A DNA stretch of 64,000 nucleotides from Capronia americana (Eukaryota; Ascomycota; Eurotiomycetes; Chaetothyriales; Herpotrichiellaceae): positions 1,798,001 through 1,862,000 of the forward strand of contig JADWQD010000003.1 in assembly GCA_016110215.1 (NCBI GenBank). The letters are read 5' to 3'. Positions 41,372 through 53,184 of this stretch are shown piece by piece; position 1 is the first letter of the stretch, and each line of letters begins with the position of its first letter. The translations under genes were made by a program, and so were the position numbers. The notes under the pieces were generated by a model that was not told the origin of the DNA, ran no database searches, and saw nothing but the letters and a program-made list of their open reading frames with translations.

Positions 41372-43356
41372 ATTGATTGCTTGGTGCTTAACGCGCACAG
41401 AAACCGCTTAGATTGTCGCGAAATAACCCCGTGCTCTGCGTTTTGAGTCCTTTGACCGGAATGTGAATGACACTTCTTTCCTCAGGTGATGGTGCTGGTG
41501 ATGGCAATGGCAATAGCGATGACTCGACGTCCCGTGAACAGATTATCAATGCTCGCGCCCTGTTCTTCCACTTCCCAAAGTACTACTAGACTCCTTCGGT
41601 TCCTCCTCGAAATCAGTGACCGGTAGGATCTCCCGGATATCAAAGACCCCAGCCCCAGCCCCAATCCCAGTCCACTACGAGGTACCAAGCAAGTGAGGCA
41701 GGTATATGAGTGGTATGTAGACACGCGCGAGATATCTCACCCAAGCACCTTTTTTTCTCTTTCAAAAAAATCGGCGAATAGCTGTGAAAAGATCGATCGC
41801 GGATGCTACACACATTATGCTGTTGCTCCCAAGAAAAATCCCAAAAATCCCAAAAATCCTCGAATGTGCGAGCTTACCTACCCTATCTACCCTACCTACC
41901 TAATCGGGGCATAGTATTGCATACCTAGCATATGTACCGACTCAGCATTATCAGAGCAGGGGCCGCACAGCATACGTATCATATTATCGCATGGCCTGAC
42001 CTAAATGTGAGCAGCTGCATACGAGTAAGCATATGCATGCATATGCGCCCACGACTTATCAAGTTAGGGGGGCCACGGGGCGCAGAAAGAAACACGGGAG
42101 CAACTCACGGAAATCAACGGGGTAAGGGGGCTCGCTGCCTGTCCGCTCTGTCCGCTCTGTCCGCTCTGTCCCGTCCCATTCGAAGCGGTGAAGTCCACCC
42201 ACCGTCGCCTATAGTACGAGTACGTGAGTACGGAGTAAATCAATGTGCCACTGCTAAGCGGCTTTACCCCCGACAATCATGTGCTACCGTGTCTTCCTGT
42301 GCACTCCGTACTCGAGTGGGGGTTGGGAGGGAAGTCCTCGATCCAAACACGACTAGCAGCCCTCCCAGGAGCCAATCCTGGACCTTTTTGCTTCGATGAG
42401 CGTCTCATCTCAAAAAGCTTGGGTTGGACGTCTACTTCCACTTCCACATATTCACATCCACGTTCATGGACATGGACATGGACACCTTCTTTTCATCATC
42501 TGCTGGGAATATATACGTATACATAGGTATACATATACATATGTTGATTTCGTGTCGTTGATCAATCTACCTATCTGCCTAGGTACCTTTCTATCATTGT
42601 CAAGAGAACGGCGTATATTAAAACCAAAGAAAGGAAGAAAACATCGAGCTTATGTCAGTAAGCTGACGGACTAACACACGGCGTGGGATCATCTGGATTG
42701 CACTGCGTGGGCTTTGGTAGGCCTTCTTGCGGCCACCACAAGCCTCTATGGTATGGTTATGCTATGGTATGCAAGACAAGTACATACCGTATGTACTCGG
42801 TGCTGTTTATAGCTGTCTAATCCCCGTGAACGCCAGGAATCCTTTCTTTTCCCCTTCCCCTTCTCCCCGTACCCAAAGTCTAGATGCCCGACCGACCAGA
42901 TCGACCACATCCAAGGGACACTGTCGACATGTCTGGTGGGGGGTGGGCGGTCAAGAATGAAGAATAAATTGTCGCCGGTTTCTCGCCTTTCGCCATCGCC
43001 ATGGCCATGGGTCGTTCGCGCTGGCTAGTGGGCCCGTGGATATGCATTTTATATTTTTCTCTCGCTTTGTTTCATAACGTTCGTTGTATTTCGTCATTGG
43101 TGGGATGGGAAGATCCCGGTCGGGATGCAAAGAAGCCGACCGCGAAATGCAGCGATCGACTGAGCTTCCTTCCGGGTCATCGCCCACCGAAGTTGGTATC
43201 TCTAACAGCTGGCTAGCTTCTCAGAAGCACCTTGATGTCGGGTGGACTTCTCAGAAGTCTCGACACAAGGACAAATTTGTTTGCTCGGCAAACTTTTGAT
43301 GAAAACCGGTGTAGTGCAAGTCTTGGTGCGAAGGAGCGGCATGGAGGCATGAAACT
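41372..43356. other. Long intergenic region rich in simple repeats, no gene
   Basis: About 2 kb. It contains CCCAG/CCCCA repeats (41648-41670), three ATCCCAAAA-type units near 41838-41861, CTACC/TACCT repeats (41876-41902), a perfect 18 bp palindrome (42029-42046), three 9 bp units (42141-42167) and CATGGA repeats near 42464-42482. Apparent reading frames here are low-complexity consequences of these repeats. Confidence 0.6.
42141..42167 (+). repeat. 9 bp tandem repeat, 3 copies
   Basis: The unit GTCCGCTCT occurs three times in a row and is followed by a degenerate GTCCCGTCCC. Confidence 0.9.
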
Positions 43357-44228
43357 TTAGTTCAACCACCATTGGATGCCGCTGACGCGGCCATCACCTC
43401 CGGGGGCAATGGCGTTGAACAGGGCATCAGTGCAGTCGATGGCTCGGTCGACGCATCCCATGCACTTGTCGCCCACTGTTGCCTGGACGGTGCTGCCGGT
43501 GGTGGGATTGTACAAGGTGACGGAGCGACCACAGTAAGGGTTGCCGTTGGACTGAGTTCCCATGAATGCATAAGGGAGAGCAATCTGCATATCGCTGCCG
43601 GAGTTGACGTTCCAGCCGCATGCGCCAAGACCTGGAGAGGAAATGTCAGTCAAGTTTCAAATTCGCCTCAGGGGATGAATCACTTACCGCCATCCCAGTG
43701 GGTTACATCGCCTTGGCAAGCATCGCCTGAGCCCTCGCACGAGCCGTCACTACCGACTGTGGCCTTGGGTTGGAGAGTGACCATGGCTGGGGCGACGAGA
43801 GAAGCCGGGGCAGGAGACGAAGCAGCGGGAGCAGGGACCGGGACGACTGAAGATGAAGATGCAACCGGTTCAGGAGCTGGCGCGGCAGGCGCCGTGTAAG
43901 CAGCAGCTGGAGCGACGGTCGGGATGGACGAAGGCGGTTGCTGCGGAGCTGCAGCGAGGGTCGCCAGAGTAGAGGGGACGTATGTCGCTTCAACTGAGGC
44001 CACGGCGGGGACTGAGCTGGTGGTGATGGCAGCATCAACCGGAGCCGGAGCCGGAGTGGGAGCAGCTGGGTCGACCCAGACGGTGGTGGTCTCCTCGACA
44101 GTCACCCAGGCGATCTCAGTGACGGTATTGGTGTAGATGGCGCGCTTATTGGGTCCCGGCATCGGAATGGCGGCGACCAGAGGAGTGAGCACAGAGGCCG
44201 CAAGGATGATGTTCTTGAGAACGGCCAT
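43357..44228 (-). CDS. Secreted double-psi beta-barrel (RlpA-like/expansin-like) protein
   Basis: Two exons on the minus strand (44228-43688 and 43631-43357, 56 bp intron) give 271 residues. The signal peptide is MAVLKNIILAASVLTPLVAA, with a likely KR processing site near residue 29 (PNKRAIY). A long Ala/Pro/Ser/Val-rich linker follows, typical of O-glycosylated wall or secreted proteins. The last 110 residues form a compact domain with paired cysteines: GDACQGDVTHWDGG, GACGWNVNSG, NPYCGRSVTLYNP, VGDKCMGCVDRAIDCTDALF and a terminal IQWWLN. This is the double-psi beta-barrel of the RlpA/barwin/expansin group, similar to fungal proteins such as the Aspergillus allergen Asp f 7. No catalytic triad is evident; a carbohydrate-binding or wall-loosening role is family knowledge, not shown here. 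Confidence 0.9.
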
Positions 44229-47163
44229 TGCGACTGATGTCTGACTGGAAGATAATTGAAAGTTTTGGTGAGTGGACTCTGAAGTGTCGCAAAGGACTGG
44301 AGATCTGGCTCAACAGCGAGGAAAAGAGTGTCTGCGAGGAAGTGACGATGTTCGGATCCTTGATGACTGGGTCTCCGAAGGAACGTTGAGCGTGTTGTTG
44401 CTGTCGACGATGACAAGCCTGTGTCAGTTGATAAGGACTGGTGACGGGGAGCTAGCCCACGAGGAAGTTGCGCAAAGGATGGCGGTTGGAAGCGGAGTGA
44501 AAGAGAGAGTGATATTCACTTCCGGCACGGGGGACAAAGGAAGGACTAGATAAAGAAAGTGAGTGAATGGACGGTTGGGGCAGGAAAAGAACGGACGAGA
44601 AGAGATTTTCGTTGCACTCTCTCTTGGTGAAAGGAAAGAAAGAGAGTGAAGAAGGCAGGATGCACGCGTGGAATCCGTCACCGTGCATCGACCCAGACCT
44701 CAAGATGCCCCGAAAGGGAGGAAGGGGATGTGGTCAGTTTGCATTCCTCATTGGGCGTGCCTCATCCGCTCCATTGTGAACTCTGCCCCATCTCCTTGCA
44801 TCCTTATTCTTCACTTGGTTCCCACCTGGAAAGTCGTGATGAGGACTGCTGTGCTGAGTGCGACGTCCACAAGGGAGCCCAGTCAACATCCCAAAGAGGG
44901 ATGGACGCGCTGCTGTGGGAAATTCGGGAGAAACCCAGGACTGTTCACTAGCCCCCGTCGACCCAGTGCACAGACCCAACAGCCACAGGGTTGGTTCCTC
45001 AGGTACCGCCAGCCTGCAGTGGAGCCTGTGATTTTCATCGTCGGTGGCTTAAGGGGGAGCTGTCGTGGCGCCCGTCAAAACGCAAATGCTCGGTTGAAGT
45101 CCGCTGGAAAGGGACGCACACGGTGGGACCCGGGCACCCCTGTTTTTCATTCCTTTGCGCCCATGCCCCGATTCGCGGAAGGCAACGTGGTTTTTCAGGA
45201 ACAGCCGGGGCTAGGCCTGGGTTGTCTTAGCCGTGACCAGTTCTGCTCTTTGTGCCTGTGCCTGGCTTTGGTGGCTCTCGCTTGTCCGCCCGTCTCTCAT
45301 GATGGTGTGGCCGCTGGGTCCCTCGATCATCGTTTGACCTGGATCTGAAACTGCCCATCTCACGGTGCAAACATAGTAGTACATAGCTGAATGATTTGGT
45401 CCTTATATGTGGTGCGCTGGCCTGCCAGGGGAAGCGCTGTCCATTACATTGCAGTCGTGTCTGCCACCACCGCCATCCATTGCCATGCCCAGTCTTGCGC
45501 CGGCAATGCCCAACGCTGTGCACTATTAGCCGAGCGAGGATTGTTAGCTAACCGGACCAGGTAGCTAGGGAGCATCGACCCGCCCTTCAACAATGCGACT
45601 CCGTGAGGGCGAGAAACTGCAGAGCGGCAAACGGCAAACGCCTCTTGCATGTGTGCGTGGCCCAACCATCAATACAACGAATAGCCATGCAAGGTGTTCT
45701 GAGTCTGCAGGAACTGCTGCCACTACTGCACGTTAACAGAAAATCCTCTTCACGCCCAGCGATTACCCAGGTCCGGCCCCACAACCCTCCGGACTTCTTT
45801 CAGCGCGCATTTGAGAATCCAACCGCATTTCTGATCATTGAATGCATATGACATGCGCGGATTTGAAAATTTTGAACTGCTCTTTTGGCCTTTGGCGTGG
45901 ACTCGGGCCTCTACCACCGCACGTGGCAAATGGTGCATTCACTCCTGGTCGACAAGGCATGCTACCATGCGAAAGCTACCACATCTCTGGCTTTCGCGTG
46001 TGCTGAATGGTTGTTTCGAGAACAGCTTCACAGGCACTCCGGTACCAGGCCGCGACGCCGACAAAGAAAATGTGGATTTTCACTCCACCCGAATCGCACT
46101 GCGCATTGTCCAGAACGACAAGAGAGATTCCAGCAGGGGTACCTGCCTCTGGACCTAGGTACCTCGTAGAATACGACTTACCCACTCATGGTTCGGCTCT
46201 TTCGACCGCTCGCCATCCCTCAACCGCAGGTCGCGCACTTCCGATAATCCAGAACACGCATGTCGATGGAGTCGATGGACACACCAATGTTACGGCGGTA
46301 TAGTGAGTTCTGATGTGATCGAGTTCTCTCGTGCTGTATCCTACGCACGCCCAACAAATGTGCTCTCTCCATCCTCCCTCCGTTGCAAGATACACGACGA
46401 GTAATTCTCACTCTCGGCAATTGTCGCCAGTCTGCAGTCACCATTCTCACCGGCGGGCTGTATCTCATGAGTTTTCTTTGTGACGTAACAGGCAAGCGGA
46501 TTCTGAGAAGTCCTACTCCGTGGTAGTTTCGGCTCATCTCACTCTGCAAGGAAGGCAGGCCGACCTCTTCCCGATCTTGGTCACCGTTATGTTGAACCCA
46601 ATCTCTGCACATGTTCCTAAGTCGGCGGAACACCAGGTACACGGGAGTCTGGCGCTCATGCCTTCGAAGATCACACCGTCGGCAGTCTTCTCCATCTTCA
46701 CTCTGAGCATCACTGCTCGAATCAACCTGACTTACCATTTTCCGTCCCGAAGGAGATCTCTATTTTTTTGCTCCTCCTGCTTGACGCCTGTGATTTTTCG
46801 AACATACATACATTCAACCTGGCCTTTGGTGTGCAGCCTAGTTCCTGTGCGGCGTCGCGAGATGCATTTGGCCGAAGGTCAGATCAAACCCAGGCCGGGA
46901 AATCCAGAACCAGTTGTGGTCCAAGGCTAAATGCGCTTGAATGTCACGGTGTTCTACGGGTTAATTGAGAGAGAAGCATGATGAGCGGGAAAGCCTCGGC
47001 AATTGGGCCCCAGCATAAGCAGATGCTTTCATTCCACTCATCTTATCACAGTCGGATGAGGTATCGAGAAGGCTGCAGTTACCACCCGCAAGTCGCTTGA
47101 ACGCAGCAGAAAATCCAAATAACCACCAGCACGGTACCACGTTCCGCACTTCCAGGAGCTTGC
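44229..47163. other. 2.9 kb intergenic region, no convincing gene
   Basis: It holds the promoter of the secreted DPBB gene at its left end. A 226-codon frame (plus, 44668-45348) lacks any domain or signal. Near 46534-46725 on the minus strand, a short frame carries a CxxC...C...CxxC cysteine pattern that might be a gene remnant. Otherwise unassigned. Confidence 0.45.
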
Positions 47164-50103
47164 TCATATACTTTTCATAATCGCGTGGTAATCATCGAGG
47201 TCGTCTTCCGGATCGTGATCCTCCCACCGCGGTCGATGTCGAGTAATGATCATGTCTGGATCATCGTCGACGTGACCATGGCTATTCAACCTCCTATCTC
47301 TAGTCCAGGGCTCGTGGTTGCCGCTGTTGCTGCTGGTATGAGCCTCGGAGATGTCTCCTTGAACAGGCCATAATGCAAGGTCCGCCACGTAGCCTTTGGC
47401 TTGCTTGGGTTGAACAGATACAGGAGGGTGCTTCTCGTCCGCAAAATCCATTGTCAACACTGGAGAAGCTGGTTCCCCCTCCGAGCTCATGTTTGCGCTT
47501 TGTCGCTCGACATGTTGGACCGACGGCGATTTGGAATGCCTGTCCCGTTTCCGTCGAGCAATTATGCCAGGCACTCCGAACTCTGTTACCCTTTCTAGCT
47601 CGACTGCGCCAACAACCCCGCGTGATGTGGCGCTGACTGTGCGTCGTTTGGAACGGTTCTCATGGATGGGATCGACTTGACTCTTCGCCTGTGGGAGGAG
47701 GTTCAGATAAATCGCAAAAAGCGTTCCCAATACAGCCATGGCTAAAGGTACACAGTACGAGTACTTCAGCCCGTGCCCCTTGGCGACAGCCCACTGAATT
47801 GGTGGAAAGACTGCTCCTCCCGAAATGGCGGCCGTCATCAAGGATGCTCCCGTTTTGGTATGTCTTCCCAGCCCTCTCATTGCTATGGCGAAGATGATAG
47901 AGAAAATACCAGCTTCGAAGAACAGCGTGAGTATAGGAATTGCAGCTCCTCCGTTTCCGTCCAGATGCATGTTCAGAGCCAGGCAGACAACCACCCCGAC
48001 GTAGGATCCTAACAGAATCCACCTGGGCTTCAGAAAGTAATTCAGGAAGGTAGCCAGGAACCGACCGAATGCGAAAACTCCGTGACCGACCATCTGGTAA
48101 TCGAATGGTTGCAGAGTCGAGGTTGGCTTCAGCAGCTTGAAGAGCGGTTGCACGTTGTTTCCAACACACTCTTGTGCGCCGACGTAGCAGAATTGGCTAA
48201 AAATTCCCAGACCGAGTGTCACATAGACGACCTTCCAGGGGCCGACTTTCGCCACATATGCGCCACTGCGACGTTCAGCCAAATCCTCCAGCTGCTCATC
48301 TGACGCTTCTGGCAGTGGAACATAGTAGAAAACGACTGCCAGCGCGTACACAAAGAGGGCAATCCCCAGATATGTCCACTGCACATCCACCAGTGAGCCC
48401 GCGCTATTGACGCTTTTGAACAGGACCTTGGTCGCTAGGAGTGGCGAACAGACTGTGCCAATCGCTTGGAACGCCTGGGAGAGATTGAGTCTGACTTCTG
48501 CATATTCCAATGGCCCGCATAGGGCGATGTAAGGATTCGCCGCAACTTCCAGGCAAGACAGGCCAAACCCAACGATGAAGTTTGAGACGGTGAATGCGGC
48601 GTACGATGTCAGGACCGCAGACGGCCAGAAGACTAACGTCCCGCAGCCATACACAGCCAAGCCCGCGATCATCAACGCCTTGAACCCATATCTTTTGATG
48701 ATGAAGCGGCCCAGGGTCAGAGGTCCCACAAAGTAACCCCCGTAATAGGCCGAGTGCAAGCCGAGTCCTTTTCCTATCGAAACGCCAGCCACAAGCTGAA
48801 ATCGAGAGTTGAGCGTGTCCAGAAGGCCGTACGCAAATCCCCACAAGAAAAAGATGACTGTGACCACGGCGATGGGCCACGCGCTTTCGCGATTTGACAA
48901 CTTCAGCATATTTCGTTTCCCTGACATATTGACGAAGCCGAAGTCGGAAACCGCCCCTTTGTTGGTAGTCCTCCGACTCAGTTTGGTTGCCGTCCTTGAG
49001 AGTGATGATCCTGTCTGCTCCTCTGGCGGCCACGCGAGCATGTTCAGAAATCCCATCTGGTCCCCTTCATCATCTCCCGAATATTCCTTAACAATCGATC
49101 TCCTAAATGCAGCAGGGTTGTTGAGCATTGACACGTTGCCTTTTGGCAAGTCCGTAGCCGCCCTCCTCACACCCGGCTTGTCGAGGTCGACGCTGTTGTC
49201 GGACGTCAACTCTTCTCCGGCATCTCTGATAAAGCTTGGTAGGAAGCGAGCAAAGAGAGGTTTCAGACTCGGTACACATGCACAGACGATACCGATGCAA
49301 ACCTCCACGGCAGACCACATAAAACTCAGACTAGCATACCAAGAAAAATCATTGTCCTCCACTGTCCGTCCCGGTTCGCTGCCAGTACCCCTGACCACCT
49401 TCAATCGATTCAGCGCCGCTTGCTGTAGGTAAGCAATGCGAATAACGTCGATTATCGCAACAAAAGCACCGAAACTGAAAGTCGCTACCAGGATGATCTT
49501 CTGCTTCCGAGGCAAGCGCATTCCGGTCAGGATTGGAATTGGAAGGAACAAGATGGCAATGTCTGTGATGATGTTGAGGGGCGCGGACGACAGATAAAGC
49601 GTAACGATATCTGTGCACGTCGCGTTTTCGGGTGTAGGATAGAGATACCCGGCCGCGACGGGAGAACATTGGAAGATGTTGAAAAATGTGAGGGCCAGTC
49701 CGGCAAGGTTAACCACGGCCAGGGTCAACCAGTTGCACCACTTAAAGACAGGATCAACGTCCTTGCTCATCACCGACAAGAAGAAGACAATAATAGAGGT
49801 CTTCGTCAGCATCAGGGACGGATTGTAGAGGATGGCGAAGGTATATTCGGCTTTTCGAAGGGCGCTGAAGGAGCTGTCAGGTATGTCTTGCTTGTGCTTG
49901 CCCAACCCAAAATGAACAGCAACGCATATCGACGCAGAGAATCCTACAGCACACACCCATGCTGCCAGACACCACCAGTCATCATGCCTGATCGATCTGA
50001 CAAGACGTATTCGGGTGAAAAATCGAGCCGCAACGAATGTGGTCGCAACGGCTGCCACAATGATGGTAACGGCCGACGTGGCCGGGCCCCGGTCCTGGAC
50101 CAT
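47164..50103 (-). CDS. Fungal rhodopsin-like membrane domain fused to a FucP-type MFS sugar transporter
   Basis: One uninterrupted reading frame of 979 residues with two membrane modules. Residues of about 1-295 match the fungal rhodopsin-like (PTH11-related) domain: NRGP-like start (VQDRGPATSAV), FFTRIRLVRSIRHDDWWCLA after the first helix, HFGLGKHKQDI, NPSLMLTKTSIIVFF, FNIFQCSPVAAGY, and ITDIAILFLPIPILTGMRLP. A charged cytosolic linker follows (about 295-405). Residues of about 410-820 are a fucose/glucose-galactose-type MFS transporter: FFLWGFAYGLLDTLNSRFQ, then GPLTLGRFIIKRYGFKALM, GFGLSCLEVAANPYI and LNLSQAFQAIGTVCSP. The last 160 residues are hydrophilic (basic, then acidic Asp/His-rich). 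No stop, intron signal or promoter-like gap separates the halves. A sensing-plus-transport role is inference. The next gene upstream is another sugar transporter, same strand. Confidence 0.87.
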   Translation of the reverse strand: MVQDRGPATSAVTIIVAAVATTFVAARFFTRIRLVRSIRHDDWWCLAAWVCAVGFSASICVAVHFGLGKHKQDIPDSSFSALRKAEYTFAILYNPSLMLTKTSIIVFFLSVMSKDVDPVFKWCNWLTLAVVNLAGLALTFFNIFQCSPVAAGYLYPTPENATCTDIVTLYLSSAPLNIITDIAILFLPIPILTGMRLPRKQKIILVATFSFGAFVAIIDVIRIAYLQQAALNRLKVVRGTGSEPGRTVEDNDFSWYASLSFMWSAVEVCIGIVCACVPSLKPLFARFLPSFIRDAGEELTSDNSVDLDKPGVRRAATDLPKGNVSMLNNPAAFRRSIVKEYSGDDEGDQMGFLNMLAWPPEEQTGSSLSRTATKLSRRTTNKGAVSDFGFVNMSGKRNMLKLSNRESAWPIAVVTVIFFLWGFAYGLLDTLNSRFQLVAGVSIGKGLGLHSAYYGGYFVGPLTLGRFIIKRYGFKALMIAGLAVYGCGTLVFWPSAVLTSYAAFTVSNFIVGFGLSCLEVAANPYIALCGPLEYAEVRLNLSQAFQAIGTVCSPLLATKVLFKSVNSAGSLVDVQWTYLGIALFVYALAVVFYYVPLPEASDEQLEDLAERRSGAYVAKVGPWKVVYVTLGLGIFSQFCYVGAQECVGNNVQPLFKLLKPTSTLQPFDYQMVGHGVFAFGRFLATFLNYFLKPRWILLGSYVGVVVCLALNMHLDGNGGAAIPILTLFFEAGIFSIIFAIAMRGLGRHTKTGASLMTAAISGGAVFPPIQWAVAKGHGLKYSYCVPLAMAVLGTLFAIYLNLLPQAKSQVDPIHENRSKRRTVSATSRGVVGAVELERVTEFGVPGIIARRKRDRHSKSPSVQHVERQSANMSSEGEPASPVLTMDFADEKHPPVSVQPKQAKGYVADLALWPVQGDISEAHTSSNSGNHEPWTRDRRLNSHGHVDDDPDMIITRHRPRWEDHDPEDDLDDYHAIMKSI

Positions 50104-51046
50104 CGATATACCAACGATCGTAGTTTGGCAGTACGCTCAACCGTTGTTTTCTTTTGACGAGTTTAGCGAATGTGGTTGACTCAATTGCGTTCATGTCCGC
50201 CGATAAACTCGTCGAGGGACGAGGACTCTGACCGGAGCTGTCCACATCTGTGAGCGATACCAGCAGTTAGGTGCACGGGCTGAATCTGCGAAATGTAGGT
50301 GAGGTAGGAGGTATTCCTGTGGGCGAAGTGAAGAAAGCTATTGGAGAGCTGATGCGCACGAATCCGTTTGGCATCGGTCGTACGCCGGGTTATAAGTCAC
50401 TAGCGAACTGGCAAATGAGGAAGGCTCGGCAGGCGTATCTGACCCACTGGTCATATTTGTGAAGCATCATCAAAGATGAGAAATGGCTAGGAAGCCGCCG
50501 GCAGGCACTTTGGACGATGTGCTGTTCAAGGCGGGAGGTAGGAGAATGAGCCCCAACAGGTGGGATGTGCGCCTACCAACCTCCCTGGCCAGACGCCGAC
50601 GGCAATTGGAAAGCGGTAGAAGCGTCATCTCGTGCCACCAATTGAGTGATTGGAGATCTAGATCACCTGGTTGAGGATGAAGGTGTGAGAGGGCGCGGGC
50701 AGGAAAAGGCGACAAAGGTGAAAAACGCGGGGGAATAGCAGGCTTCCGCCCACCGCCTATCGGCCCTACTACAGCCCCACGCACTTTAAATGCCTAGCCG
50801 CGCATTCTCTGCGGCCACGAGGGCCAATTACCGTCGGTGCTCCAGTTAAAGCGAAGCCTCCACGCCGAAGCCCCCGGAGAAACACCGCTTGGCATGAGCA
50901 ACGGATTAGTATTGCAATCACCACAATTGTGGTAGAATCGCTGATATGGATGAATTAGATCGACAGATGGAGCAGCTACTAATTTTCCGGCCCTGCAGCA
51001 AAATGCTGCGGTACTATGTATATGCTTTGCCAAAAGCCCAAAATGC
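50104..51046. other. Intergenic region, no gene recognised
   Basis: About 940 bp between two minus-strand transporter genes, containing the promoter of the fusion gene. No domain-bearing frame and no distinctive repeat. Confidence 0.5.
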
Positions 51047-53184
51047 TCATTTATGGCCAACATATGAATCCCCTCGCACACCTGCACCATATTGATGGTG
51101 TGTGCCAGAAACAATCGGTACTTCAGGCAAATCACCATGGTCGCCTTTTCCCACCCTCTCGTGTTGCTCGGTCTCGCCTGCGCCCGCCTCTTGCCTCTTC
51201 GTGATGTTTCTTGCGCCGCTTTCCAGTCGCAGCTTGTCCGCGGTGATGAGATCTTCGCCCTTCGGTGGAGTCCACTTACTGCTCTGCCATGGCTTCACCT
51301 CGAGCAAGAACATGGTGTCGATCTCTTCCAGCGATCTGCCAGACGTCTCCGGCAAGCAGAAGTAGACGAAGAAGACCGCAAAGAGGTTGCATCCCGCAAA
51401 AACGTAGCCATAGGCATAGTTTATGTCACCGGTAATGAAGGGAGTGAAGAAAGCGATGAGGAAGTTGAACAGCCAGTTGGAAGCCGCACAGAGGGCGATG
51501 CACTGGGAGCGGTATCGCGAAGGATAGATCTCAGCAGTCACGGCCCATGCCATCGGACCCCAAGTAGACGCAAAGGCGGCACTGATATGATCGTTAGCAC
51601 CGTGGACAAGTCTGGAAACGACAAGAGCTTGGGGGATGGTGGAAGATCAGTGCGGCGTTGGGCAATACTCACATAAAAAGACAGGAGAAGATGATCATCA
51701 CATAGCCGATGCTCTGGTTATTTGTGCCGTCGGCATTCTGCAGCGCAAATTGTCCGCAAGAGGCGAAGACGAGGAAACACATAAACATCCATCCGGCACC
51801 AATCATGAGGCATCTGCGTCGTCCAAACTTCTCGACGAAGTAAAGGCCCGGGAACGTTGTACCAACATTGACAGCACCTGTGATTGAATGAGTCGACAGT
51901 CTTTTGAGAGTAGCTCACCTCACTCACCGAGAATGATCTGAGTAACATAAGAGTTAGACAGGCCGACGGACGCAAACACCGTCGTTCCGTAATAGAAGAA
52001 GTAGTTGGCGCCGGTCAATTGCTGGAGAGCCTGGATAGTGCAGCCCAACATGACTCGGTAAGCCATTCGGGGCCCAGTGAAAATCTCCCAGAGAGGATGC
52101 TTTCCACCTTCGAGTTCGATTTGCATCTTTTCTCGCATCTCCATCAGCTGGTCCTTGACCACTTTGTGCCGTTCAGACACCCCGTGGAACTTCGCAATAC
52201 TTGTCGTGGCAGGATCGATCCTGCCATGGCGATAGTCGTGCCTGGGAGTCTCGGGGAAGAAGAGGATACCAACGCCGAGCACGATTGCGAACAAAAAGCC
52301 AATGCCCATGGGCACCCTCCACGACGCCGTGTTGTTGATCGACTCGGTGCCGAAGTTGATCAGATTCGCAATGAGGATACCGATCGTGATGAAGAGCTTG
52401 AGTCAACAGTCAGTGGCTGCCAACGAACCGAAGCACCGGTTTATGACTTACCTGATAACAGCAGACGATGGCTCCGCGCACGTGGCGTGGACTGCTTTCT
52501 CCCTGATATGCAGGGACCATCACTGCGTTCTGTTAGCGTCCAGAAGCCGTTTCAAACCAACCAGACTCTGTAAGATCTAGCCACGCCAGTAAAGAGTCGA
52601 GGTTACTAACCTGATAGACCTCCGATGGCTAATCCAGCGATGATACGACCGATCATGACTTCGTACCAGTGACCGGAACTCGAGCCTATTTGAACGGCTA
52701 CACCAATACAGAACACTATTGTCCAGATTACGATCGAATACTTGCGACCAAGGGTCCGGTTGTTGGCAATTGGACCGGCAATCAGAGCTCCAATCAACGT
52801 TCCAATGGACAGCTATTGAGGCATCAGCTCCGAAGCAGGAAAGCAGTGTCCAATAAGACTCACCATGCCCACAATCAAGCCTGAGCGAACATTTCCAAAG
52901 CCCAGAGGATTTCTCTGGTCAGCAAAGTTCTGGAGGAAGTCTTGCATCTCCAGGAATCCAGAGATTTGACCGGTGTCGTAACCGAAACACAGACCGCCGA
53001 AAGAGACCAATACTGCCATGAAGAACGTCCTGAGGGTCAGAAATGGCATTTTGGACTCATCGTCGAAAGGCCCCTTTTCCGTCTCGATGTCGGCGGTATC
53101 TCCTGTCGCCGTAAAGGAAGACCTCACTGAATCCCCACGTCGGGGCTGAGGGTGTTTCTTTTGGAACATGTCTGTGATAGCCAT
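51047..53184 (-). CDS. MFS sugar porter, hexose/monosaccharide transporter type
   Basis: Six exons on the minus strand: 53184-52864, 52812-52611, 52522-52452, 52396-51928, 51877-51673 and 51581-51047. Phases agree and give 600 residues. Hallmarks: FGYDTGQISGFLEM in segment 1, NNRTLGRKYSIV (loop 2-3), GRIIAGLAIGGLSVMVPAYQ, ESSPRHVRGAIV, PETPRHDYRHGR (central loop), QQLTGANYFFYYGTTVF in segment 7, EKFGRRRCLMIGA, WAVTAEIYPSRYRSQC and PETSGRSLEEIDTMF. The acceptor of intron 2 (GCAG, ending at 52523) was preferred over one nine bases upstream because only it restores the conserved GGLSVMVP frame. The N-terminal 45 residues and C-terminal 90 residues are hydrophilic. Hexose proton symport or facilitated uptake is expected; the substrate is not determinable. 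Confidence 0.92.

Noticed and set aside
44668..45348. 226-codon plus-strand frame in the 2.9 kb spacer
   Set aside because: Composition is irregular, with no signal peptide, domain, membrane segment or splice partner; GC-rich DNA produces such frames by chance.
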